A DNA stretch of 64,000 nucleotides. Source: CAJXNP01 sp050305935. Lineage in GTDB: Bacteria; Bacteroidota; Bacteroidia; Cytophagales; Cyclobacteriaceae. The DNA lies in assembly GCA_050305935.1 (NCBI GenBank), contig JBNLGG010000010.1, positions 1-64,000 on the forward strand, in the 5' to 3' direction. Positions 25,156 through 33,822 of the stretch are shown here, in pieces. Numbering within the stretch: the stretch's first letter is position 1; each line of letters opens with the position of its first letter. Made by a program: the position numbers and the translations under genes. Under the pieces are notes generated by a model that was not told where the DNA came from, did not search any database, and saw only the letters and a list, made by a program, of their open reading frames with translations.

Positions 25156-27633
25156 CTATTCCGCAAACACCGAATTATCTCCATCAATTTTCCATTCATT
25201 GGTATAAAACCCCGTGCATTTTATTCCCTTTGCGCCAACATTCAGCATATCCAGCGAAAAAACCATGAAATCAGGAAAACCACTGCCTGCTGCAAAATAC
25301 TGGTTTGACTCTGTAGCCTTCATTCCTTTGATACCTGTACCGGCTATTACCGCCACAGAGGCAATGTGGCTGTCTTGCCTCGGCCACATAAAATAAGCTG
25401 CGAGGTCATTTCCCGAATACGTTCTGTCCCCCACGACAACACTTCCGGGATTCACCTGAACAGGGCAGTTTTCCAGCAACTTTTTCCAGGCTTTGTTTGT
25501 TTTTGCGTTTCCAAAAACAACAACGCCTCGATCCGGATATTTAGCCGGATTAAAATCCCTATCCGCAACAATATCGACAGCACCATTTCCACGGTAATAC
25601 CATACTTCTGCATCATATACCGCCTTTTGATACGCCCATTGATTTTCCTCAGCATTCCCTTCCGTACCGTAGACAAATACCATGTGGTTGCTGAACGGTT
25701 CTTTAAAGGTACCATTTCTCAGAATGCCCTTTTTTTTCGGATCAGGACTATTTTTGACAGTCCAGTTTCCGGCTTTGGCCAGATAAACCCTGTCATCTCC
25801 AGACTTCATTACATAATTAACTGGCTCAAGGCTATCCAACACAATCCGAACAGTATCTCCTTCAGAAAAATCCTGGAGATCGAAGGCCAAAAGAGCAATG
25901 TTTTCTGTGGTGCCATCTATAGTCTTTTGAGGTTTACTTCTTCTGATGTCGATCCTGCTGTATTGAAGAGATTTCTGCTGCTGCAGCACTTCCACCCAAA
26001 AATAGCTGGAAGAGATAGCCGGATTGGCGGTAGTAAAATCCACGACGTCCACCGTACTGTCTTCAGGAATGCTATGCCACTTGAAATAGTCAAACATTGG
26101 CGGCCAGTCAACACTTTCATCTCCAAACCAATGCCCTCCTCCGGGATACTCATAGTAGCTAAAATCCTTATGAAAATCGGCCAATATACTCCGCATCTGC
26201 CTGGCATAATCAACAGAAACCACTTTATCGCTGTCTCCATGATGAATGTATACCCCCGCCGCGCTATAATTTTTCTTTAATTCCAGCACATTACTGGGAT
26301 TACTGGCCTGAAGGAGCATTTTTTCGACATCCTGCATACTTTCTGAGGGAATCTTGCCATCTGAAGAGCCATAAGCGGTAAGAACGGGATACCCTGCACA
26401 AGGTCCGATTGCTGCCCATCTTCCCGGATAAGTAGCTCCCAGATACCAGGTGCCATGCCCTCCCATCGAGTGGCCTGTCAGGTAGATCCTCTTCGGATCG
26501 GGCTTGAATTTCTCTTTTGCGATCTCCAGTACCTCCAGGGCATCTATTCTGCCCCAATCTTCCCAGTTAAATCCTCTGGGCCTTCTATTGGTAGGTGCTA
26601 CAAGTACCCCACAGTCTTTTTGATCATACGCACGTGCCTGGCCTATTGCCTGTACTTCGGCCCCGTGCACGGAAAGAAACAATGCCGGAGAAACTGTATT
26701 TTTCCCAGATTGCGGAGCTACGCTGAAATACTGCACACTGCCATCTATATCACTGATAAATGTATTGCTATAATGGTCTCCCTGATTTACTGCCTCTATT
26801 GAAATCTCCTTTTCATCGATCAATTTCGATTTATCTGCAAGCGATAACTTACAGGAATAGGAACCTTTCACGGTAAGTCCCACTGCATTAAACCGAAATG
26901 GCACTTTCCTGCTTGAAAGTGCGGGGACGGAAGGAACCGGAACCGAAATATCCTTTCCATTTAAATTGCTTGTCAGCACGAGGTCTTTTAATTCTTTCTC
27001 TGATGAATTAATGATAACCACTGCCCCTAAAAGGTTACCCTTATCTTCACCGGGCAGGACATGAGGAAGAGTAGTGTCCTCTATACTAATAGCAACCGGT
27101 TTTTCCGGAAATATGACCTTAGCCATCACGCCTTGCCACTGTGCCCATCGGGAGCATCTTACTAAAAGGTCATTTCTGCCTTTTTTTAATTTGACAGGAA
27201 CATAAAGCCATCCATATTTATAAATATCGCCTCCATGTGGCACGCCGTTAAAATAGAACATGTTATGCCCTGAAATATTCAGCAACGCGATTCTTTCGGT
27301 ATCCGAATTATACGACAGATACAGGTAACCTTCCGACAGTTCTTCTCCGGAAAAATTTCCCGAAGTATCTGCCTCGATCGCCTTCCATTCAATTTTTTCG
27401 CCATTGTTTGTATGAAAAGCAAGGTTTTCATCAGTTGGATAAGTAAAAGTATTGCTAAAAAGCTGATAAGTTAACTGATCCTGCACGAGTGCCTCACGCC
27501 CGTATTTGAGATCAAGAGGAAGTAAAAAGCCTTTATTAAAATTGTGGGTTGATTGAGGGAAGACAACTTGTGAAAGCAGAATTAAACTAAATAATAAAGA
27601 AAACATTTTATACATTTCTATTGTCTTTAGCAT
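25156..27633 (-). CDS. Secreted multidomain alpha/beta-hydrolase (esterase or prolyl-oligopeptidase-like)
   Basis: This 825-residue protein has a Sec signal (MFSLLFSLILLSQVVFPQ), N-terminal beta-sandwich regions (about 30-290), a serine hydrolase domain (about 300-520) and C-terminal beta-rich domains. The catalytic Ser lies in YLTGHSMGGHGTWYL, the acid in IHHGDSDKVVSVDYA, and the His in EYPGGGHWFGDE. It lacks a recognisable peptidase propeller, so an esterase that deacylates sugars is more likely in this setting, for example removal of O-acetyl groups from sialic acid or other residues. That substrate is an inference. It is the first enzyme gene after susD in the operon. Internal Met codons at 27615 and 27606 are alternative starts. 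Confidence 0.75.
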   Translation of the reverse strand: MLKTIEMYKMFSLLFSLILLSQVVFPQSTHNFNKGFLLPLDLKYGREALVQDQLTYQLFSNTFTYPTDENLAFHTNNGEKIEWKAIEADTSGNFSGEELSEGYLYLSYNSDTERIALLNISGHNMFYFNGVPHGGDIYKYGWLYVPVKLKKGRNDLLVRCSRWAQWQGVMAKVIFPEKPVAISIEDTTLPHVLPGEDKGNLLGAVVIINSSEKELKDLVLTSNLNGKDISVPVPSVPALSSRKVPFRFNAVGLTVKGSYSCKLSLADKSKLIDEKEISIEAVNQGDHYSNTFISDIDGSVQYFSVAPQSGKNTVSPALFLSVHGAEVQAIGQARAYDQKDCGVLVAPTNRRPRGFNWEDWGRIDALEVLEIAKEKFKPDPKRIYLTGHSMGGHGTWYLGATYPGRWAAIGPCAGYPVLTAYGSSDGKIPSESMQDVEKMLLQASNPSNVLELKKNYSAAGVYIHHGDSDKVVSVDYARQMRSILADFHKDFSYYEYPGGGHWFGDESVDWPPMFDYFKWHSIPEDSTVDVVDFTTANPAISSSYFWVEVLQQQKSLQYSRIDIRRSKPQKTIDGTTENIALLAFDLQDFSEGDTVRIVLDSLEPVNYVMKSGDDRVYLAKAGNWTVKNSPDPKKKGILRNGTFKEPFSNHMVFVYGTEGNAEENQWAYQKAVYDAEVWYYRGNGAVDIVADRDFNPAKYPDRGVVVFGNAKTNKAWKKLLENCPVQVNPGSVVVGDRTYSGNDLAAYFMWPRQDSHIASVAVIAGTGIKGMKATESNQYFAAGSGFPDFMVFSLDMLNVGAKGIKCTGFYTNEWKIDGDNSVFAE

Positions 27634-27733
27634 TAGGCTTGGTTATGTGTCGAACAACTAATCAATCTAAAAGAAGAAGAGGCTACATTAGTAACCTCTC
27701 CTTCATCAAATCATCTATTAAACCGTGAAAAAC

Positions 27734-29308
27734 TTAATTAACGTCCCACCAAACCTTTGTGCTACCTAAATCCTGCTTTCCATCCAGGGTACTCACAGCA
27801 GCATCCACAGCCTCCCTGTTTGTACTATACTCATTGGGCAAATAAGTTAATCTATTCATCACGCCTTTTCCAACTGTTTCATCTAGCGTGGTAAATAATG
27901 GATATAATATATCTGCATCAGATCTACGCAAATCTGACCAAGTCTCCCAGGATTCCGGAAAAAGTGCCAGGTACTTTTGTACCGCTATTTGCTTTCTTTG
28001 ATCGTTTTCATTACCAGCCCACGCTACTGGAACGTCTACCGGAGGAGTAGTGTCATAACCTGCAGGTGCATACCCGGCAACTATAACTGGTACGCTAGCT
28101 GTAGAGTTACCTGCAATGTAGGAACTTACTGTTGCGGCATCAGTGACTCCCCATTGTTCCAGTGACAAACTGATACCGTTTTCATACAATGACTGGGCGT
28201 CATCATTCATAGCCCAACCTTTCAATGCACACTCTGCACGATTGAAATAGGATTCGGCAGCCAGCATTACCTCTATTGGCTTTGCCACAGGATCTCCAAA
28301 TGTTTCAGTTTGGTTTGTATAGCATAAGGTAGAGTCTGAAGTGTCCCAATCTCTAGCTTCACCTGCACCACTTGGTTGACCAACATACGTTCCTTTGAGG
28401 TTAGGTGAAAACCAAACAGAAAGCCTTGGATCATTATAACCTATTAAAATGCTTTCCATATCAGCCGTCATATAAAATCCCCAATAGCGAGCAACGTCAA
28501 CGAAATTATTATAGGCATCGCTGCTGGTTTTGAAAAAAGCACTACCGGCATTTGACTCGATCACACCTGCAGCAACGGCCGCTTCTGCTTCTGTTTTTGC
28601 TTTAGTGGGTTCTTTATCAGATATCCTTAGTGCCAGACGCAATCTTAAAGAATTCCCAAACCTTCTCCACTTCTCAACATCTCCGTCATAAACCCTGTCG
28701 TACCCTTTAAAAATGGCTATAGTACTTTCAGCAGAAGCACTTAATGTCTTATTTGCTTCATCTAAAAGATTGAAAAAATCGTTGTACATCGACTCTTGAG
28801 AATCGTAAGGTACGGAAGCTCCCCCAATACCTGCTTGCGAGTAAGGCACAGGTCCCCAGTGGTCAGTAAATCTATGAAACATATACACTTTCCAAATATC
28901 AAGAACGGCCAAAGCTTCTGCATTTCCTTCTGACGCTTTATAGGCATTCCTGAGAGAAGGCACCGCCAGGGTATAAAACCTTAACCATCCACGACTTCTC
29001 CATCCGTCATTGATCCCGTTTGCATCAGTTTGTGCTGCCCAGCCGGGAGACATATAATGCACAAACATCATAGAATGTAGCATTGTAATCAATCCATAGG
29101 TACCGTAATCGTCTCCGGGAATACTCCACGAAGCATTACTAATTCCTTTATACAAAGCATTAGCAAACGAAGGCCCGGCCATAGTTGCATCCAACTGATC
29201 AGCCGTAAGCGTATTCGGATTTGTATTAATTTCATCAAAATTATCGGTACACCCAAGCATCAACATCAGGATGGCCGGTAGAATATATTTGATTTTTATG
29301 TTTTTCAT
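27734..29308 (-). CDS. susD: SusD/RagB-family glycan-binding lipoprotein
   Basis: This 524-residue outer-membrane lipoprotein caps the SusC transporter and binds glycan at the cell surface. The lipobox is LMLGC at the N-terminus, followed by the SusD-type DNFDEINTNPNTLT. Later signatures include RFGNSLRLRLALRIS, VMLAAESYFNRAECALKGW and a QRKQIAVQKYLALFPE-containing C-terminus with WSDLRRSD. It resembles the SusD-like type often paired with N-glycan or host-glycan loci, but specificity cannot be read from sequence. It starts 14 bp after susC. Confidence 0.95.
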   Translation of the reverse strand: MKNIKIKYILPAILMLMLGCTDNFDEINTNPNTLTADQLDATMAGPSFANALYKGISNASWSIPGDDYGTYGLITMLHSMMFVHYMSPGWAAQTDANGINDGWRSRGWLRFYTLAVPSLRNAYKASEGNAEALAVLDIWKVYMFHRFTDHWGPVPYSQAGIGGASVPYDSQESMYNDFFNLLDEANKTLSASAESTIAIFKGYDRVYDGDVEKWRRFGNSLRLRLALRISDKEPTKAKTEAEAAVAAGVIESNAGSAFFKTSSDAYNNFVDVARYWGFYMTADMESILIGYNDPRLSVWFSPNLKGTYVGQPSGAGEARDWDTSDSTLCYTNQTETFGDPVAKPIEVMLAAESYFNRAECALKGWAMNDDAQSLYENGISLSLEQWGVTDAATVSSYIAGNSTASVPVIVAGYAPAGYDTTPPVDVPVAWAGNENDQRKQIAVQKYLALFPESWETWSDLRRSDADILYPLFTTLDETVGKGVMNRLTYLPNEYSTNREAVDAAVSTLDGKQDLGSTKVWWDVN

Positions 29309-29321
29309 CTTTCAGTGATTT

Positions 29322-32300
29322 TTAAAAGTCCAATTTTACATTAAATCCAAAATCTCTCGTTGTAGGTAAATTAAAAGCTTCTATACCTTGTAAATTACCT
29401 ACCCCTACTCCCTGCTCAGGATCAAAGTATTTCGCCTTATTGGTGATGAAGAACAGATTTCTGCCAACCAGAGAAATGCTAACCCCAGAGAATGGGCTGT
29501 TATTTAAAAGCGACTTTGGAAGTGAATATCCTAAGATTAATTCTCTCAACCTGATATTAGTTGCATCGAAGACAAAATCTTCAGCAGATCTCGGATCACG
29601 ACTGGCTACCTGAGACCAATAATCTTGAGCAGATATAGATGTCGTGTTTGGAGTTGTTGATGTAATATTTCCGTCAGTATCTCGGGTGGCCACCACACCA
29701 TCAACTACAATACCGTCTGCACGACCGTCCAAAGTTATGTCACTCGCGCCAACGCCGGCCATTTTAACCTGGCTATACGAAACTACTTCACCCCCAATTC
29801 TGAAATCAACCAAAAAGCTTAAAATGAAATCTTTGTATCTCAACCGGTTCTGCAAACCTCCTGTCCAATCAGGGTTAAAGTTCCCTGCCAAAACATCGAA
29901 TCCTGATGTAAACTCAGGTAAGCCTGTAGCACCATTCACCAGAATCTTTCCATCGTCTGTCCTATTGAAACCTCGAATGTACAAATCACCATATTCTCCA
30001 CCTTCTTTTACAATGGTTTGAGCCAAGCGTTCATAACCTGTAGTAATGGATAACTCATCGCGTCCTTCCAAAATGCTAAGTATTTTAGTGTCATAGCTGG
30101 AATAGTTTGCAGTTACGTCCCAAGTGAAATCAGTATTTTCAATAACCGTAGCATTGACTACAAATTCAATACCTTTAGTTTCAATTTCACCACCATTCAC
30201 GATCTCATTAGAATATCCCGAGGACTCCGGCACGTTGATGGTGAAAATTTGATTTTCAGTATTTGTTTTGAACCAGGTAAAATCTACTCCAAATCGGTTA
30301 TTAAAGAACCGGGCGTCTAATCCAGCTTCAATTGAATTCGAAAGTTCATTTTTTAGTTCGGGATTGTTGCGAGTCGTCGAAGACTGAACAACACCACCGT
30401 CAATGCCATAATACAGAAGTTGCTCACTCAAGCGGTAAGGATCGGTGTCGTTACCAACCTGCGCATAAGAAACCCTTGCCTTTAAAAAAGATAATACATC
30501 TGACTGAATATCGAACATATCACTAATCACCCCAGAAAGACCAACTGAAGGGTAAAAATAAGATCGATTTTCGGGTGATAAAGTAGAAGTCCAGTCGTTA
30601 CGTCCTGTAACATCTAAAAACAAAAACTCTTTGAAACCCAAATGAATAAATCCATATAAGGAATTATTCCGCTTGTCATAAAAATTAGAACTTGGGGTAG
30701 ATATAGCAATATTGCTCAAAGCAAAAAAGTTCCTTTTACTCAAGGCACCTCCCACATTTAGTGAAGATCGAGTTTGAACAAGAGCGTTGCCACCAAAACC
30801 CACATTTACAGCAAAATCACCAAATGTTTTGTCGTAATTTAAAAGGAAATCAGAGTTTAACTCACGAGTCTGTCCAAGATTTTCGGAGTAAGATCCGCTC
30901 TCGTTATTAATTACGGATTTTGAAGCATATCTGGAAGCTTTAGTAGATGTTGAAGACTGATCTAGTCCTGACCGCACCTGCAAACTAAGTTCATCTGTGA
31001 ATTGATATTTTAGCGAAGCAAACCCGATAAACCTGTTTTGCTCATCCGTTCTCGGGTTTCTTAGAGCTAACCAGAATGGGTTTTCCATCACACTATGCAG
31101 AACATTAGGATTAGGATAATTATACCGAATTTGTCCGGTTGCATCCACATACTCGTATTCGCTATATTGCCCGAAAGGCATACTTCTAATCATGGTATAA
31201 ACACCTTCTCCAATAGATGACTCGCCAGTATTGTAAGCGTTTTCAATCTTTTGAAAGATATAATTGGTTTTAATATCCAGTTTCAATTTACTTGATAAAT
31301 CACTCGTAAGCCGTAGATTCAGGTTATGCCTGTCCAGATCATTTCCTTTAACAATACCCTGTGCTTCCGTATTTGTATAGGAAAAATAGCCCTGAATCTT
31401 TTCATTGCCCATGGTCGCAGAAATTGATTTCGCCCAGTTATATCCCGTTTCAAAGAAACTCATAGCATTATCTGGCTGAGGTGTGAGTGAGTAAGTCGCA
31501 GGACCTTCGTAATCCGGGTTATGTAACAACTGCCAGGCTGCAACACTCTGACCAGTCATTTCAGGTCCCCAGCTAGCTCTACTAAGAGGATCATATACTC
31601 CGTCATTACCCTGACCATATTGATTTTGGAAATTTAGCAGGTCATATGCTTTTGAAAACATCAGGTTGGAAGAGACGGAGACTTTGGCCTTTCCTTCAGT
31701 GCCTTTTTTCGTAGTTATAACAATTACTCCATTGGCGGAACGTGCTCCATAAAGAGCGGCAGCAGATGGCCCCTTCAACACCGAAATAGATGCAATATCT
31801 TCCGGGTTAATGCTAGAGATACCACTGAAACTGGTAATACCCCCAATATCCGTTGATGGCGTATTAGCCACGTGATTATCCATAGGTACACCATCAATAA
31901 TGAAAAGGGGCTGGTTATTTCCCGTTAGTGAACGGTTTCCTCTTAAAGTAACTCTCGATGAGCTACCAACACCATTGCCTGTTGTTGAAAAATTCAACCC
32001 CGCTACCTTCCCTGAAAGGGAATTGACGACGTTCAGCGATCGTGCTTCTGATAAGGCCTTTGCTTCTACGTTTTGGGCAGAGTAAGTAATCACCCTTTGC
32101 TCTCTCTCAATACCTAAGGCCGTTACCACAACCTCATTGAGCATTTGCAGGTCAGGTGAAAGGTTTACATTTAGCACCGATTTTCCCGATACACTAAATT
32201 CTTCTGTTAGATACCCGACAAAAGAAAATATCAATACCCCATTCTGGGGGTCATCCAGGTCCAGGGAATACCTTCCATCTAAATCCGTAGAAGTTCCCGT

Positions 32301-32444
32301 TGAGGTACCTTTAATCAAGACAGATACTCCCGGTAGTGGCGATCCGTCTTCCATTGACGTAACAACTCCTGTTACAGTCTGTGCATATGTAGCCATCCCG
32401 GCAAACATCAGCATTGTTAGAAAAGTTAGTAGTTTTCTTTTCAT
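29322..32444 (-). CDS. susC: SusC/RagA TonB-dependent outer-membrane glycan transporter
   Basis: This 1040-residue protein has a signal peptide (MKRKLLTFLTMLMFAGMATYA), then a carboxypeptidase-regulatory-like domain (VTSMEDGSPLPGVSVLIKGT, about 25-100). The plug shows LNEVVVTALGIEREQR, the RGNRSLTGNNQPLFIIDGVPM motif and GPSAAALYGARSANGVIVITT. A 22-strand barrel ends in GFNVKLDF. There is no extra N-terminal STN signalling domain and no anti-sigma gene nearby, so control by the adjacent LacI regulator is more likely than ECF sigma signalling. It is the first gene of the eight-gene leftward operon. Confidence 0.97.
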   Translation of the reverse strand: MKRKLLTFLTMLMFAGMATYAQTVTGVVTSMEDGSPLPGVSVLIKGTSTGTSTDLDGRYSLDLDDPQNGVLIFSFVGYLTEEFSVSGKSVLNVNLSPDLQMLNEVVVTALGIEREQRVITYSAQNVEAKALSEARSLNVVNSLSGKVAGLNFSTTGNGVGSSSRVTLRGNRSLTGNNQPLFIIDGVPMDNHVANTPSTDIGGITSFSGISSINPEDIASISVLKGPSAAALYGARSANGVIVITTKKGTEGKAKVSVSSNLMFSKAYDLLNFQNQYGQGNDGVYDPLSRASWGPEMTGQSVAAWQLLHNPDYEGPATYSLTPQPDNAMSFFETGYNWAKSISATMGNEKIQGYFSYTNTEAQGIVKGNDLDRHNLNLRLTSDLSSKLKLDIKTNYIFQKIENAYNTGESSIGEGVYTMIRSMPFGQYSEYEYVDATGQIRYNYPNPNVLHSVMENPFWLALRNPRTDEQNRFIGFASLKYQFTDELSLQVRSGLDQSSTSTKASRYASKSVINNESGSYSENLGQTRELNSDFLLNYDKTFGDFAVNVGFGGNALVQTRSSLNVGGALSKRNFFALSNIAISTPSSNFYDKRNNSLYGFIHLGFKEFLFLDVTGRNDWTSTLSPENRSYFYPSVGLSGVISDMFDIQSDVLSFLKARVSYAQVGNDTDPYRLSEQLLYYGIDGGVVQSSTTRNNPELKNELSNSIEAGLDARFFNNRFGVDFTWFKTNTENQIFTINVPESSGYSNEIVNGGEIETKGIEFVVNATVIENTDFTWDVTANYSSYDTKILSILEGRDELSITTGYERLAQTIVKEGGEYGDLYIRGFNRTDDGKILVNGATGLPEFTSGFDVLAGNFNPDWTGGLQNRLRYKDFILSFLVDFRIGGEVVSYSQVKMAGVGASDITLDGRADGIVVDGVVATRDTDGNITSTTPNTTSISAQDYWSQVASRDPRSAEDFVFDATNIRLRELILGYSLPKSLLNNSPFSGVSISLVGRNLFFITNKAKYFDPEQGVGVGNLQGIEAFNLPTTRDFGFNVKLDF

Positions 32445-32521
32445 GTTAAATCATAGTTAAACTTTAAATAATACTAATTGAAGGCGTGATTTTTCCACCG
32501 CAGAAACATTTTGGTATTTCC

Positions 32522-32552
32522 TAAAAATATATATTGAAAAATACATAATCAA
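32522..32552 (-). promoter_or_regulatory. Candidate susC operon promoter
   Basis: On the minus strand TTG (32552-32550) is followed after 20 bp by TATTTTTA (32529-32522), one base from TAnnTTTG. The start point would be near 32515, giving a leader of about 70 bases before susC. The two candidate LacI sites lie just upstream of it. Confidence 0.45.
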
Positions 32553-32567
32553 GAAAATAAGTTAAAA

Positions 32568-32581
32568 TGTTTGCGCACACA
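32568..32581. promoter_or_regulatory. Candidate LacI operator, site A (susC-lacI)
   Basis: TGTTTGCGCACACA is a 14-bp palindrome with one mismatched pair and a CpG centre, as is usual for LacI-family operators. Its half site GCACACA is identical to that of the perfect palindrome at 36947-36964. Its centre is 20 bp (about two helical turns) from site B. Confidence 0.65.
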
Positions 32582-32588
32582 CTAAAAA

Positions 32589-32600
32589 TGTGCTCGCACA
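32589..32600. promoter_or_regulatory. Candidate LacI operator, site B (susC-lacI)
   Basis: TGTGC-TC-GCACA has perfect 5-bp arms and is close to sites A, cutC/GH20 and GH92. It lies between the divergent susC and lacI promoters. Confidence 0.6.
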
Positions 32601-32634
32601 CTACTAAAACAAGAGGATATATAAAATATAATTT

Positions 32635-32642
32635 TACTTTTG
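32635..32642 (+). promoter_or_regulatory. Candidate -7 element for lacI
   Basis: TACTTTTG is a perfect TAnnTTTG, 78 bp before the lacI ATG. There is no clear TTG upstream at the usual distance, which may fit a promoter that relies on the nearby operator-bound protein. Confidence 0.5.
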
Positions 32643-32720
32643 TAAAATCGGCGCGAAAAAGCAAAACAACGCACTTGATTATGTACAATTTCATGCTGCT
32701 TAATTCAAAACTCTAATTAT

Positions 32721-33803
32721 ATGAGCTTTAAAAATGTCAGGATCAAAGATATTGCTCGTTTAGCGGGTGTATCAGTCGGAACTGTAGACAGAGTGTTACA
32801 TAACCGAGGAAAGGTCTCACCTGAGGCTCTTGATAAAATAATGAGGGTGCTCAACACGACTGGATACAAACCTAACCTCCTTGCCAGAACATTGGGATCG
32901 AACAAAACTTTCCATATCGTGGCGCTGATACCAAACCCGGCCCTGGATGAATATTGGGGTCATTCAAACCAGGGAATTATCGCCGCGCAAAAAGAGTGGT
33001 CTCAATACCATATTAAGGTGACGACTTATTACTATGATTTGTACAAACCTGATTCATTTCAATCAGCCTCAAAAGAATTGCTTGCAACTGCACCTGACGC
33101 CATCCTCATTTCCCCGATATTTCACCAGGAAGCGCTCGATTTCTTCAGACAATTTCAGGGCTCACGCATTCCGTTTGTTTTCTTTAACAGCAATATTCCG
33201 GAGGTTGAACCCATATCTTTCATTGGTCAGGATTTCTACCAAAGTGGCCGTTTAGGGGGGGAGCTTCTGGATCTCAGCGTCAAAAGCGCAGGAACCTTCG
33301 CGATACTCCACATCTATGAAGACATCCACAACTCTGTACACCTGGCACAAAAGGAAAACGGTTTCATAGATTATTTTCTGGAGAAAGACAATAAAGATTT
33401 CAAAGCAATGGGCCTGGATTACAGTCACCCCAAGGAGCCGTCGCTGGAAAATGAGCTGTCGGCACTTTTATCTGACTCTAAAATTAAAGGACTACTGGTA
33501 ACTACGTCAAAGGGAGTACACATCACAGCCTCTTACCTGGAAAAACACAATAGAAACGACATAAGACTGGTAGGATACGACTTGCTCAAAGAAAACATAG
33601 AATACCTGAACAAAGGAATTATAGACTTTCTTATTCATCAAAATCCAAAACGACAGGCTGCTCTGGGAATAAGTTATCTAGCTAATTACCTTTTATTCAA
33701 AAAAACGCCCCCCTCGACAGACCTTTTTCCCCTCGAAGTCATCACCCGCCAAAATCTGAAGACATTTATGGAATCAAGTTTTCAACATCAGTTTATCAGT
33801 TAA
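32721..33803 (+). CDS. LacI-family transcriptional regulator of the glycan locus
   Basis: This 360-residue regulator has an N-terminal LacI helix-turn-helix (VRIKDIARLAGVSVGTVDRV, then LHNRGKVSPEALDKI and hinge NLLARTLGS, about residues 5-62). The periplasmic-binding-like sensor domain occupies about 66-350 (HIVALIPNPALDEYWGHSNQG, RLVGYDLLKENIEYLNKGII). Unlike LacI from Proteobacteria the helix-turn-helix has VGTVDRVLHNRG, the form seen in many Bacteroidota members. It is divergent from susC and 20 bp upstream of GH3. The inducer is probably a released mono- or oligosaccharide, which is an inference. It may act as repressor or activator; operator positions upstream of both divergent promoters allow activation. 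Confidence 0.93.
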   Translation: MSFKNVRIKDIARLAGVSVGTVDRVLHNRGKVSPEALDKIMRVLNTTGYKPNLLARTLGSNKTFHIVALIPNPALDEYWGHSNQGIIAAQKEWSQYHIKVTTYYYDLYKPDSFQSASKELLATAPDAILISPIFHQEALDFFRQFQGSRIPFVFFNSNIPEVEPISFIGQDFYQSGRLGGELLDLSVKSAGTFAILHIYEDIHNSVHLAQKENGFIDYFLEKDNKDFKAMGLDYSHPKEPSLENELSALLSDSKIKGLLVTTSKGVHITASYLEKHNRNDIRLVGYDLLKENIEYLNKGIIDFLIHQNPKRQAALGISYLANYLLFKKTPPSTDLFPLEVITRQNLKTFMESSFQHQFIS

Positions 33804-33822
33804 AAAAATACATCACAAAAAA

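Noticed and set aside
25366..26280. 304-codon plus-strand open frame opposite the esterase gene
   Set aside because: It is a mirror of a real gene with clear catalytic motifs; its own translation has no recognisable domain.
32644..32720. ECF sigma/anti-sigma control of the SusCD locus
   Set aside because: No sigma or anti-sigma gene is present, and SusC lacks the N-terminal signalling domain that such systems need.
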